From Bacteroidaceae bacterium (GTDB lineage: Bacteria > Bacteroidota > Bacteroidia > Bacteroidales > Bacteroidaceae): a stretch of 64,000 nt of DNA. Below are positions 54,677-63,239 of the stretch, piece after piece (position 1 is the first letter of the stretch; every line of letters starts with the position of its first letter). The position numbers and the translations under genes are program-made. The DNA lies in assembly GCA_017507385.1 (NCBI GenBank), contig JAFWAX010000070.1, positions 1 through 64,000 of the forward strand. The letters are read 5' to 3'. A model generated the notes under the pieces. The model made no database searches, was not told where the DNA came from, and saw only the letters and a list, made by a program, of their open reading frames with translations.

Positions 54677-54684
54677 TATCTTTG
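54677..54684 (+). promoter_or_regulatory. -7 element of the luxS promoter
   Basis: TATCTTTG, 38 bases before the start at 54722. The -33 region is not a good match. Confidence 0.6.
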
Positions 54685-54721
54685 TGGAAAATTAGAACAC
54701 AATAACCACATCCAACCCTAC

Positions 54722-55210
54722 ATGCAAGACATGAAAAAAATTCCTTCATTCACCATCGACCACCAGCGCCTTCTGCGTGGCATATACGTCAGCAGGAAAG
54801 ATGAACTCGGCTGCGAAACCATCACCACGTTCGACATCCGCATGAAAGAGCCTAACCGCGAACCTGCGCTTTCCCCTTCTGCGCTTCACTGCATTGAGCA
54901 TTTAGCGGCCACCTACCTGCGCAATCACCCCAAATGGAAAGACAGCATCATCTACTGGGGGCCTATGGGATGCCTCACGGGAAACTACCTCCTCGTAAAA
55001 GGAGACCTCACCTCGCAAGACATTCTGCCTCTGATACAGGACACCTTCGCGTTTATCTCCGAATTTGAAGGCGAGGTGCCCGGACAGTCGGAAAAAGACT
55101 GCGGGAACCACCTGCTCATGAATCTTCCCGAAGCAAAATGGGAAGCAAGAAAATATCTGAAAGAAGTGCTTGAAAACATCTCTGATAAAAACCTTTTTTA
55201 TCCAAACTAA
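54722..55210 (+). CDS. luxS: S-ribosylhomocysteine lyase
   Basis: Cleaves S-ribosylhomocysteine to homocysteine and DPD, the precursor of the AI-2 signal. The metal-binding motif is HCIEH (His56, Glu59, His60), the catalytic Cys84 is in MGCLTGNYL and the third ligand Cys127 is in DCGNH. All sit at the positions usual for LuxS, which supports the start at 54722 over 54731. The 162-residue length is normal. A long open frame upstream in the same frame is not coding, since the promoter and a family A repeat lie inside it. Confidence 0.95.
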   Translation: MQDMKKIPSFTIDHQRLLRGIYVSRKDELGCETITTFDIRMKEPNREPALSPSALHCIEHLAATYLRNHPKWKDSIIYWGPMGCLTGNYLLVKGDLTSQDILPLIQDTFAFISEFEGEVPGQSEKDCGNHLLMNLPEAKWEARKYLKEVLENISDKNLFYPN

Positions 55211-55274
55211 ACCTCTTACATCGCAGAAAAACAGGTTGTGTCCGTACACAGATGTTATCTAACATGTTTTAAGG

Positions 55275-55306
55275 TTTGTTCACTATTGCAAAAGTCCCTA
55301 CCTTTG
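55275..55306 (+). promoter_or_regulatory. Promoter with no downstream gene (candidate sRNA 1)
   Basis: TTTG at 55275-55278, a 20-base spacer and TACCTTTG at 55299-55306 followed by C. No start codon follows before the terminator at 55364-55402. Confidence 0.7.
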
Positions 55307-55311
55307 CAACA

Positions 55312-55402
55312 TCCTAAAAACAATCTTTTTACCTTAAAAAAAATTAATACTTATTGAGAACAGAAAAGCGCCGATCGAGATGATTAGCGCTTTTTCGTTT
55401 TT
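55312..55402 (+). ncRNA. Candidate small RNA 1, between luxS and thiD
   Basis: A consensus promoter (55275-55306) is followed about 60 bases later by a terminator-like hairpin with arms AAAAGCGC (55364-55371) and GCGCTTTT (55387-55394) and a T-run to 55402. No ATG lies between them. The implied transcript is about 90 bases. It does not match any RNA family I can name. It could also be a truncated leader of thiD, but thiD has its own promoter at 55575-55604. Confidence 0.5.
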
Positions 55403-55574
55403 TAGACAAAAACCCATCGATTCAGGGAACACACATATATATTATATATAGCAAGAAAGAAACGGAAGCAAGGAATTTGGCATTGGCAGGCAAAAGCAAC
55501 ACAAGCAAGAAGAAAAAACATTGCACCGCCGATTCCATTTTGGGTGCCAATTCGTATTTTCTGCCATTTCTCAC

Positions 55575-55604
55575 TTTACACTTAAACATTTTTTTGTACC
55601 TTTG
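55575..55604 (+). promoter_or_regulatory. Promoter of thiD
   Basis: TTTA at 55575-55578, an 18-base spacer and TACCTTTG at 55597-55604, 29 bases before the ATG at 55634. Confidence 0.65.
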
Positions 55605-55633
55605 CAGTCACAACAAACAACAAGCATTTGAGG

Positions 55634-56458
55634 ATGAGCAAGAAAAAGCTGAACATCGTGTTTCTTATTGCAGGCAGCGAACCATTAGGGAGCGCAGGCA
55701 TGCAAGCAGACATCAAAGCAATCACAGCATGCGGCGGCTACGCTGCTTGTGCACTGACAGGCATTGTTGACGAAGATACGCAACGGGTGAAAAGCGTCAC
55801 TCCGCTCCCGGTTGACTTGGTGACCAGCCAGGCGGAATCCTTCTTGGGAGATGTTGGCGCACAGTGCATCAAGACTGGCGTATTGCCCACAGCCGAAATC
55901 ATACATGGTGTTGCCGATGTGCTGAAGCGCTATCCTGACGTGAAGAAAGTGATTGACCCTGTCATTGTAGACAGCAAGGGGCGACAATTAGTCAGCGACA
56001 GCAGTATAGATGCTTACAAGAACGAGCTTTTTTCGTTGGCAACCCTCATCACTCCGAACAGACGCGAAGCAGAAGTTCTGCTTGGCCACAAGATAACAGA
56101 CATAGAGACTGACATCAAGGAACTTGGCAAGTGGGGATGCAGCGTCATCGTGAAGAGCATTGAAGAAGGAGACATGCTAACAGATGTGCTCTACAATGCC
56201 GAAACCGACAAGATAATGGTATTCAAGAAGAAGCGAATCGCCACCAACAACGTGAACGGAACAGGCGACTCCTTTTCTTCCGCCATTGCCACCTATCTTT
56301 CAAAAGGATATGACCTTAATGCGGCCGTAGAGAAAGGCGAGGAGTTCATCAACAAGGCCATCGCTCTGGGGGCTGAATACGAGTTTGGTCACGGCTATGG
56401 CCCCGTACACCCATGCTTCATGGAGGATAAAGTACTCCACGAAAGAATCTACAGCTAA
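55634..56458 (+). CDS. thiD: Hydroxymethylpyrimidine (phosphate) kinase
   Basis: Ribokinase-fold kinase phosphorylating HMP or HMP-phosphate for thiamine synthesis. The start SEPLGSAGMQADIKAI is a variant of the ThiD opening (AGSDPSGGAGIQADLK), and the anion hole is NGTGDSFSSAIA. ThiD usually has GTGC there, whereas GTGD is common in ribokinases and PdxK, so a related vitamin kinase (PdxK-like) cannot be excluded. The start was placed at ATG 55634 because the codon two positions upstream is TTG. It is probably cotranscribed with leuB, 41 bases downstream. Confidence 0.85.
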   Translation: MSKKKLNIVFLIAGSEPLGSAGMQADIKAITACGGYAACALTGIVDEDTQRVKSVTPLPVDLVTSQAESFLGDVGAQCIKTGVLPTAEIIHGVADVLKRYPDVKKVIDPVIVDSKGRQLVSDSSIDAYKNELFSLATLITPNRREAEVLLGHKITDIETDIKELGKWGCSVIVKSIEEGDMLTDVLYNAETDKIMVFKKKRIATNNVNGTGDSFSSAIATYLSKGYDLNAAVEKGEEFINKAIALGAEYEFGHGYGPVHPCFMEDKVLHERIYS

Positions 56459-56499
56459 TCGAAAAATAATCAACAGAAAAAAAATACAACCCGAAAAAG

Positions 56500-57561
56500 A
56501 TGAATTTGAAAATTGCAGTTCTGGCAGGTGATGGTATCGGACCAGAAATTATGGAACAAGGCGTGGCAGTATGCAGCGCCATTGCCGAAAAGTTCGGACA
56601 TGAAGTAAGTTACAAGGAAGGACTCTGTGGCGCTCATGCTATTGACGAAGTTGGCGACCCATTCCCAGAAGAAACATATCAGACTTGCATGGAAGCTGAT
56701 GCTGTGCTTTTTGCCTCAGTTGGCGACCCCAAGTTTGACAACAACCCCAATGCGAAAGTGCGTCCAGAACAAGGACTGCTCGCTATGCGCAAGAAACTGG
56801 GTCTGTTTGCCAATATCCGCCCTGTAACAACATTCGACTGCCTCATTCACAAGTCTCCGCTGAAGGACGAACTGGTGCGTGGCGCAGACTTCATCTGCAT
56901 TCGCGAGTTGACCGGAGGAATGTATTTCGGAGAGAAGAAAGAAGGTTCTGACTACGCTTACGACACCAACGCCTACTCTCGCATCGAAGTTGAAAGAATT
57001 TTGAAGGTTGCCTACCAGTATGCACGCCAAAGAAGAAAGCACCTGACTGTTGTCGACAAAGCTAACGTATTGGCATCAAGTCGTTTGTGGCGTGCTGTCG
57101 CTCAAGAAATGGCACCACAATATCCAGATGTGACAACCGACTTCATGTATGTAGATAATGCCTCCATGCGCATGATTCAGGAACCTACTTACTTTGACGT
57201 GATGGTAACTGAAAACACATTTGGCGACATCCTCACCGACGAAGGCAGCTGCATCACGGGCTCTATGGGACTCCTCCCATCAGCATCTACAGGCGAGCAC
57301 ACTCCTGTGTTCGAGCCTATTCACGGAAGCTGGCCGCAAGCCAAGGGTTTGAACATTGCCAATCCACTGGCTCAAATCCTCTCCGTTGCCATGCTGTATG
57401 AATACTTCGGACTGGAAAAAGAAGGAGCACTCATCCGCGAAGCAGTGAACGCATCACTCGACCAGAATGTGCGCACCCCCGAAATCCAAGTAGAAGGTGG
57501 CGAAAAGTACGGAACGAAGGAAGTCGGCGCATGGATTGTTGAATACATTAAAAACAAGTAA
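56500..57561 (+). CDS. leuB: 3-isopropylmalate dehydrogenase
   Basis: Third enzyme of leucine synthesis, NAD-dependent. The 353 residues begin [19 protein letters not shown], with the Arg/Tyr/Lys active-site segments [10 protein letters not shown] and [14 protein letters not shown]. Metal-binding aspartates are in [20 protein letters not shown]. The family marker HGSWPQAKG is present. The other leu genes are not adjacent. A hairpin after the stop (57580-57608) separates it from metA. Confidence 0.95.
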   Translation: MNLKIAVLAGDGIGPEIMEQGVAVCSAIAEKFGHEVSYKEGLCGAHAIDEVGDPFPEETYQTCMEADAVLFASVGDPKFDNNPNAKVRPEQGLLAMRKKLGLFANIRPVTTFDCLIHKSPLKDELVRGADFICIRELTGGMYFGEKKEGSDYAYDTNAYSRIEVERILKVAYQYARQRRKHLTVVDKANVLASSRLWRAVAQEMAPQYPDVTTDFMYVDNASMRMIQEPTYFDVMVTENTFGDILTDEGSCITGSMGLLPSASTGEHTPVFEPIHGSWPQAKGLNIANPLAQILSVAMLYEYFGLEKEGALIREAVNASLDQNVRTPEIQVEGGEKYGTKEVGAWIVEYIKNK

Positions 57562-57579
57562 TACACCCATTCTCCCAGC

Positions 57580-57608
57580 AAAGGCAAACTGCATTCAGTT
57601 TTGCCTTT
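57580..57608 (+). terminator. Hairpin terminator after leuB
   Basis: 12-bp left arm (57580-57591) and 13-base right arm (57596-57608) with one bulge and a 4-base loop. The T-run is part of the stem only. Confidence 0.6.
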
Positions 57609-57652
57609 ACGGGGAAGAAAGGCCTGAAAGAAAAAGGGGGACTGATTAATTT

Positions 57653-58573
57653 ATGCCATTAATATTACCAGACCAACTTCCAGCCATAGATGAACTGAAG
57701 CAGGAAAACATCTTCACGATGGGCTACAAACGAGCGGACAGTCAACAGATCCGTCCGCTACGTTTAGCAGTACTCAACCTGATGCCGCTGAAAATCACGA
57801 CAGAAACAGACTTCATACGCATCTTGTCCAATTCTGCGCTGCAAATTCAGGTGGAATTCATGAAACTGAAGTCACACACGAGCAAAAACACACCCGTGGA
57901 ACACATGCTGGCCTTCTATCGCAATTTCGAAGAGATGCAGAAGGAGAAGTATGACGGCTTGCTCGTGACTGGTGCGCCTTTGGAATTCATAGATTATGAA
58001 GATGTTACCTATTGGCAGGAGCTTCAGGAAGTCTTTACCTGGGCACACCACAACGTGACCAGCACCATTTATGTCTGCTGGGCTGCATTTGCAGGGCTTT
58101 ACCACTTCTATGGAGTGCCTAAGCGCAACACACCACAAAAAGTGTTTGGCGTATTCAATCATCAGATGCTATCTCCCGAACTTCCCATCTTCCGTGGCTT
58201 TGACGACGAATTCTTCGCACCACACAGCCGCCATTGCGAAATCATGCGCGAAGATATTGAGAAGGTTCCCGGACTCAACATCATCGCCGAAAGCCCAGAA
58301 GCAGGAGTGACCATCATCGAAGCACGAAACGGACGCGAGTTCTTCATCACCTGCCATTTGGAGTATTCACCACTGACATTAGATGGAGAATACAAGCGCG
58401 ACCTCGCCAAAGGGAAACCCATCAACATGCCACAGAACTACTACCCCGACAATGACCCGACGAAGACTCCTGTGGTAAGATGGCGAGCTGCTGCAAATTT
58501 GCTCTACACCAACTGGCTGAACTACTACGTTTATCAAGAGACGCCATTCAACATCAACGACATCACAGAATAA
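57653..58573 (+). CDS. metA: Homoserine O-acyltransferase, MetA family (acetyl type)
   Basis: First committed step of methionine synthesis. The triad is at the standard numbering: Cys142 in YVCWAAFAGLYH, His235 and Glu237 in CHLEYS. Residue 111, in GAPLE, is Glu. In the MetA family Glu111 is linked to acetyl-CoA use and Gly111 (E. coli) to succinyl-CoA use. So this is predicted to be a homoserine O-acetyltransferase despite the MetA fold. The stop TAA shares its last base with the ATG of the U32 gene (TAATG), so the two are translationally coupled. Confidence 0.93.
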   Translation: MPLILPDQLPAIDELKQENIFTMGYKRADSQQIRPLRLAVLNLMPLKITTETDFIRILSNSALQIQVEFMKLKSHTSKNTPVEHMLAFYRNFEEMQKEKYDGLLVTGAPLEFIDYEDVTYWQELQEVFTWAHHNVTSTIYVCWAAFAGLYHFYGVPKRNTPQKVFGVFNHQMLSPELPIFRGFDDEFFAPHSRHCEIMREDIEKVPGLNIIAESPEAGVTIIEARNGREFFITCHLEYSPLTLDGEYKRDLAKGKPINMPQNYYPDNDPTKTPVVRWRAAANLLYTNWLNYYVYQETPFNINDITE

Positions 58574-60219
58574 TGCGAAGCATTGAACTTCTCGCTCCAG
58601 CAAAAACAGCAGACATTGGCATCGAGGCTATCAAGCACGGTGCTGATGCTGTTTATATAGGTGCTGCATCCTTCGGCGCAAGGGCTGCGGCTGGCAACAG
58701 CGTAGAAGACATTGCTCGCCTGGTTTATTTTGCCCACCTCTACAAAGCCAAAGTGTATGTCACGCTCAACACTATCATTTTCGAAGAAGAGATGAAAGCC
58801 GTTGAGAAAATGGCATGGCAACTGCATGAAATCAAAGTAGATGCATTCATCATCCAAGACCTGAAACTGCTGTCATTAAACCTGCCACCCGTTCCACTGC
58901 ATGCCAGCACACAAATGGACAACCGCACGGTGGAGAAGGTGCAGCAACTCGCCCAATTGGGTTTTCCGCAAGTCGTACTGGCAAGAGAACTCACCACAGA
59001 AGAAATAGCGGAAATCCACCAAGCTTGTCCCGAGACCCAGCTTGAAGTATTCGTACACGGCGCCCTCTGTGTCAGCCTCAGCGGACGCTGCAATGCCAGC
59101 GAAGCCCTCTTTGGAAGAAGTGCCAACCGAGGCGAATGCGCCCAAGTGTGCCGTATGGCCTTCGACCTGATTGCCGATGGGAAGACGGTGTTGAGAGACA
59201 AGCACTTGCTGTCGCTGAGAGACAACTGCCAGATTGACCACCTCGAACCACTCATCATGGCTGGCGCCTCTTCCTTCAAGATAGAGGGAAGGTTAAAAGA
59301 TGCTGACTATGTCAAAAACGTCACAGCTGCATATTCCCAAGCCCTCGATGCCATCATTGCCAAACATTCTCAGCAGTTCTGCCGGGCTTCCTCCGGACAT
59401 AGTTTGCTGAAATTCAAGCCAAACGTATATAAAAGCTTCAATCGCGGATTTGTCAAAGACACCAGCAAACCCGACGCCAATTTCGACACTCCAAAAGCGA
59501 TGGGAGAAGCAATCAACGTCCAGACAACCCTGCATAATGGCGACGGACTCTGCTATATAGACAAAGGGAAACTCGTTGGTTTCAGGCTCAACAACGCAGC
59601 TGCATTTCATCCGGTCAAAGGAATACAATACTTTCGCAATCAAGACATCGAATGGGACAAAGCCCTATCCAAGCCTTCGGCCGAAAGACGAATTGCTGCT
59701 GACATTGAAATGCACGACGACCGAATCACCATGACGGACGAAGATGGGCTGACTGCCACTCTCCACACCAGCGAAAGCTTCGAGTTGGCGCATACTCACC
59801 AAACAGAAAACATCAAAAGGCAGCTCAGCAAAATGGGCGGCACCATATTTGATGCTCGGAATATTGACATCCGATTGAAAAAGAACTACTTCATCCCATC
59901 TTCCACACTCACCCGGTGGCGAAGAGAGCTAACCTCCCAACTTACCGCCGAAAGGCTCAAATACTATCCAAAAGCCCAGCAAGAGCATACCAGCAGGGAG
60001 ATAGAAACCGAAACGCCTTACGAACTGACACACGATCCATCCGTTCCAGTCATGATTTGCAAGCACTGCATCCGCAGGCAGCTCGGCATTTGCCTGAAAG
60101 AGAAGTCATCATCATCACTGCGCACAGCTAAAGAACTCACATTGCGGATGGCAAATGGCGCAACCTTCTCCCTTGACTTCGACTGCAAGAATTGTTTCAT
60201 GAAACTCTACCTCCAATGA
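58573..60219 (+). CDS. U32-family protein, RlhA/YdcP-like
   Basis: 548-residue member of the U32 peptidase-like family. The N-terminal barrel starts IELLAPAKTADIGIEAIKHGADAVYIG. The conserved region ALCVSLSGRCNASEALFGRSANRGECAQVCR holds the cysteines thought to bind iron-sulfur or metal in RlhA/TrhP-type RNA hydroxylation enzymes. A C-terminal extension ends with CKHCIRRQLGICLK and CKNCFM. This plan resembles E. coli RlhA (YdcP), which modifies 23S rRNA, more than a collagenase. Overlap with metA (1 base) and with the next gene (ATGA) indicates an operon. RlhA function is inferred. Confidence 0.85.
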   Translation: MRSIELLAPAKTADIGIEAIKHGADAVYIGAASFGARAAAGNSVEDIARLVYFAHLYKAKVYVTLNTIIFEEEMKAVEKMAWQLHEIKVDAFIIQDLKLLSLNLPPVPLHASTQMDNRTVEKVQQLAQLGFPQVVLARELTTEEIAEIHQACPETQLEVFVHGALCVSLSGRCNASEALFGRSANRGECAQVCRMAFDLIADGKTVLRDKHLLSLRDNCQIDHLEPLIMAGASSFKIEGRLKDADYVKNVTAAYSQALDAIIAKHSQQFCRASSGHSLLKFKPNVYKSFNRGFVKDTSKPDANFDTPKAMGEAINVQTTLHNGDGLCYIDKGKLVGFRLNNAAAFHPVKGIQYFRNQDIEWDKALSKPSAERRIAADIEMHDDRITMTDEDGLTATLHTSESFELAHTHQTENIKRQLSKMGGTIFDARNIDIRLKKNYFIPSSTLTRWRRELTSQLTAERLKYYPKAQQEHTSREIETETPYELTHDPSVPVMICKHCIRRQLGICLKEKSSSSLRTAKELTLRMANGATFSLDFDCKNCFMKLYLQ

Positions 60220-61190
60220 AGAAGATACTCTACGTCATCATTGCCATCATTGTCACTTCATGCATCGGAGAAACGGCACTCCCTCCCACAGCACATAAAG
60301 ACAGTACCGACATACGTACCACTACAGCTGCCTACCTCTCCGACACCATCAGCGACAGCATCCTCCTCATGCCCTCCACCCACCAGGCTGACTCACTGCT
60401 ATTCCGCCTTACGCATCACTATTCCGAGAACTTCAACTTCCTCGTCAAGGCCGATTCACTCACGCTTGTCCCCCGTGAAGGCGACATGATGCACGACACC
60501 TGCAAAGTGTACCACGGCGATGTCATTGTCGTGGCAGCCATCAAGCCACTGGCAGGCGGCGACATCGACTCCATTTGGGTGAAAGTGGCAAGCAATCAGC
60601 ACACAATGGGCTGGATTCTCGAACAAGAACTGCTGCAAGGCACAACCCCCGACGACCCTATCTCTGAAATGCTCGATGCACTCACAGGAAGCCGCGCCAT
60701 CTGGATGACCTCCATCATCCTCATCGGCATCATTGCCATCGCTTTCAGCAAAAGGAAGAACTTGCGTAAAAGCCTGCTGCCATCATTCTTCAACGAAATG
60801 GACAGCCCCTACCCCTCCTTCTTCCTCATCCTCACCACCATCATTGCTGCACTCTATGCTTCCATACAGAACTTCGTCCCTGAATTTTGGCAGGAGTACT
60901 ACTTTCACCCCACGCTCAACCCCTTAGTGCTGCCACCCCTCATGGCCACACTCGTTGTCATGGCATGGCTGCTCATCATCACACTCATCGCTGTCATCGA
61001 TGAAATCTACCATCATTTCTATTTCATGGCAGGCATAACATACCTCGCCAAGTTGCTCGGATTGGCTATGATGGTTTACTTGTTCGTCTCGTGGACAACC
61101 ATCATCTATATAGGATACGCCATATTGCTCATACTGCTTCCCCTTTTGGGGAAACAAATGCTCCATCGCATCAAAGATATAAAACATTGA
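60216..61190 (+). CDS. Membrane lipoprotein with an SH3-like domain, unknown role
   Basis: 324-residue protein. The N-terminal signal has a Cys at VTSC (residue 16), so it may be a lipoprotein. Residues about 60-150 have an SH3b-like pattern (DSIWVKVASNQHTMGWILEQEL). After that come four to five transmembrane segments (about 155-320), one preceded by a basic patch SKRKNLRKSLL. The ATGA overlap with the U32 gene puts it third in the metA operon. I recognise no enzyme motif. Its position suggests no clear link to methionine synthesis. Confidence 0.75.
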   Translation: MKKILYVIIAIIVTSCIGETALPPTAHKDSTDIRTTTAAYLSDTISDSILLMPSTHQADSLLFRLTHHYSENFNFLVKADSLTLVPREGDMMHDTCKVYHGDVIVVAAIKPLAGGDIDSIWVKVASNQHTMGWILEQELLQGTTPDDPISEMLDALTGSRAIWMTSIILIGIIAIAFSKRKNLRKSLLPSFFNEMDSPYPSFFLILTTIIAALYASIQNFVPEFWQEYYFHPTLNPLVLPPLMATLVVMAWLLIITLIAVIDEIYHHFYFMAGITYLAKLLGLAMMVYLFVSWTTIIYIGYAILLILLPLLGKQMLHRIKDIKH

Positions 61191-61302
61191 GTTCGACGAC
61201 TCTTTCCAAAGCCATCGAACTCGTACTCATTATATCAGATTTCTCGATTATCTTATCAACCTATAGCAACGTTCACCAACACGATATATCTCTCAACAGA
61301 AT

Positions 61303-62094
61303 TTACCTCTTTTTATATTTGTCAAAGAATGATTTTGTAGATGTTTCGTAAGTGCCATCGGGCAAAATGAGCCTATTACCATAGTAAGAAACTTCCATTT
61401 GGAGTGAAACCAAAATCTTCAAGAAATCCTCCCCTTTCAGCATAACAGCATTTTTCAACACAGGGTATTCTTTTTGCATTTCCTTCAACTGCTTTTTGCT
61501 GACGAGCTTTGATGTCGTATAAGGCAAGATTACTGCCTCCTTGTCCATTTCTGTCCGATTTGCCCTGTAAAGGCTGTCTATTTCTATGAAATTCTTCTTT
61601 ACGGGATAGTTAATTGACATCAAAATCACTTTCTTATCCTTGTAAGGAGCTGTCAGCTTCTTGACAATTGGGGCAGCCAATGTGGAAGCGACAGGATAGC
61701 TATAGTTTGGGGATTTAATTGAAGACTCGGCTTCGGCTGTCCAGACCTGATTCAGAATCCGTGTATGGGGAAGCTTAAACTGCATATCAAAAGGCCTTAC
61801 CCTTCCTCGTGATGCATTATATTCCATCCTTCCTGAAAGATAAGACGCCAGTAATGTTTCTCCCGCTCCAAGCATCTCAGCTGCAGCACACCGGTTGAGA
61901 CTGTCAGCCTCAGGCTCCCAGCCTTTTGCTTCAGGATGGAAAAGCATGTCCAGTACCTCCATAGCGGTACTACAAAACCTCCTAAGCGGTACTCGAGTAC
62001 CTCTTAGGAGGTACTGATAGTCAAAGTGTAAACGAAGAGAATATGAAAGGCTCACATTTGTGGATTTCGTTTTTTCCAGCATTGCAAATCTCAT
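61303..62094 (-). CDS. Unknown protein with a family D palindrome inside its frame
   Basis: 263-residue open frame downstream of the histidine kinase, in the same direction. Residues about 27-50 (YQYLLRGTRVPLRRF and onward) are encoded by the family D repeat at 61945-62016, so the element was read in frame without a stop. The rest (51-263) looks like a genuine soluble protein (for example EIDSLYRANRTEMDKEAVILPY), but I do not recognise it. The true start could be the ATG at 62094, or Met46 (61959) or Met51 (61944), with the repeat as leader. No promoter was seen directly upstream, so it may be expressed with the kinase. Confidence 0.55.
   Translation of the reverse strand: MRFAMLEKTKSTNVSLSYSLRLHFDYQYLLRGTRVPLRRFCSTAMEVLDMLFHPEAKGWEPEADSLNRCAAAEMLGAGETLLASYLSGRMEYNASRGRVRPFDMQFKLPHTRILNQVWTAEAESSIKSPNYSYPVASTLAAPIVKKLTAPYKDKKVILMSINYPVKKNFIEIDSLYRANRTEMDKEAVILPYTTSKLVSKKQLKEMQKEYPVLKNAVMLKGEDFLKILVSLQMEVSYYGNRLILPDGTYETSTKSFFDKYKKR
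61945..62016. repeat. Palindromic element, family D, copy 2 (inside a coding frame)
   Basis: Three units: AGTACCTCCATAGCGGTACT, then 61978-61994 pairing with 61997-62013 with one mismatch. The units match the element at 30056-30139. It lies in the reading frame of the 61303-62094 protein. Confidence 0.85.
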
Positions 62095-62169
62095 TCACAA
62101 GCATATCAATAGCTTTCATCATGCCAAAATATGCACATGATGAGCACGCAAGAATGCTCTCCGCATATT

Positions 62170-62964
62170 TTATACAGGATGAGTAAAGATGAAACGTGCG
62201 CCTTTCCCCTGATGAGTCAAGTCAAGCTTAGCTTCACCTCCCAACTGGGTGGCGATAGTGCGGCAGATGGCGAGCCCCAAGCCTGTTCCTCCCTTGATGG
62301 TGTTAAACTTTTCAAATCGTCCGAAAATAACTTCAGCCTTGTCGGCAGGCACTCCTTCACCCGTGTCGGTCACGGAAAATGTCAACATGCCCGGATGTTC
62401 TGTCAATGACACATGAACCCGGATTTCGCCTTCCACCGTATGCTTCACGGCATTAGTCAAGTAGTTCATCACCACTTGCTCCACACGCTTGGGGTCACTT
62501 TTGAACATATAGGTGTCGGGCACATCTGTTGTCATGTACATCTTGACGCCATCGGGACAGCGATGCCCAACAGTGCTGATTGCCTTGCGACACACATCGT
62601 TGGCATAGCAAGTGCTGATGTTGAGACGATACTTGCCGCTCTCCATGTCTGAAATATCGAGAATGTCACTGACCAGCGTACTGAGCAAATCCGTATTGCT
62701 CTGAATGATAACGCCATATTCCGCAATCTCTTCTTCCGAGAGCATGCTACGAACCTGACTGTTGCACAGAATCTGAGAAAAGCCACAAATGGCGTTCATG
62801 GGCGTGCGGATGTCGTGGCTCATATTCTGCAAAAATCCTTTCTGCACAGCGACTCCCCGCTTGTAGTGATCACACTGATTCTTCAATTTCACCGTAATAT
62901 ACGTCATCACTACCAACGCACAGAACAATACAAGGATGATGATAATCGATATGGTACTGAACAT
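62170..62964 (-). CDS. Minimal membrane-bound sensor histidine kinase
   Basis: 264-residue kinase. One transmembrane helix (about 5-25) is followed directly by the dimerisation domain with the phospho-acceptor His in NMSHDIRTPMNAI. The ATPase domain follows with N-box NYLTNAVKHT, G1 DTGEGVP and G2 GGTGLGLAI. There is no periplasmic or PAS sensor domain and no response regulator beside it. The promoter (62992-63021, minus strand) places the start at 62964; an ATG at 62994 would lie inside the -7 element. The signal is unknown. A partner regulator must lie elsewhere. Confidence 0.88.
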   Translation of the reverse strand: MFSTISIIIILVLFCALVVMTYITVKLKNQCDHYKRGVAVQKGFLQNMSHDIRTPMNAICGFSQILCNSQVRSMLSEEEIAEYGVIIQSNTDLLSTLVSDILDISDMESGKYRLNISTCYANDVCRKAISTVGHRCPDGVKMYMTTDVPDTYMFKSDPKRVEQVVMNYLTNAVKHTVEGEIRVHVSLTEHPGMLTFSVTDTGEGVPADKAEVIFGRFEKFNTIKGGTGLGLAICRTIATQLGGEAKLDLTHQGKGARFIFTHPV

Positions 62965-62991
62965 TTCTATGCTATTATTTATTATTGGATA

Positions 62992-63021
62992 CAAATTTAG
63001 TCTTTTTTTGTAAAAAACAAA
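62992..63021 (-). promoter_or_regulatory. Promoter of the histidine kinase gene
   Basis: On the minus strand TTTG (63021-63018), an 18-base spacer and TAAATTTG (62999-62992), ending 27 bases before the chosen start. Confidence 0.65.
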
Positions 63022-63225
63022 AATGTTTGTAAGTTTTTTTTAAGTTCTCCGAATGATAAGTATCTGAATTTAAGCATTCCGCATGACTCACATTAAAAGT
63101 TGCCCAATTCAAAAAAATGCGAGTCCAATCCATGTGCACGCACACACAAGTTGACATTCATCAAGTTTTTGGCCGTTTTTTTCATTTCCTGACAAAAAAA
63201 CATTACTATAAAAAAGAAAACGGAT

Positions 63226-63233
63226 TAACTTTG
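63226..63233 (+). promoter_or_regulatory. Promoter -7 element before candidate sRNA 2
   Basis: TAACTTTG followed by C at 63234. The -33 region is weak. Confidence 0.5.
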
Positions 63234-63239
63234 CAGCAT

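Noticed and set aside
57562-57652. SAM riboswitch upstream of metA
   Set aside because: Only 91 bases with a leuB terminator hairpin; no room for and no sign of a riboswitch core. The thiD leader is likewise too short for a TPP riboswitch.
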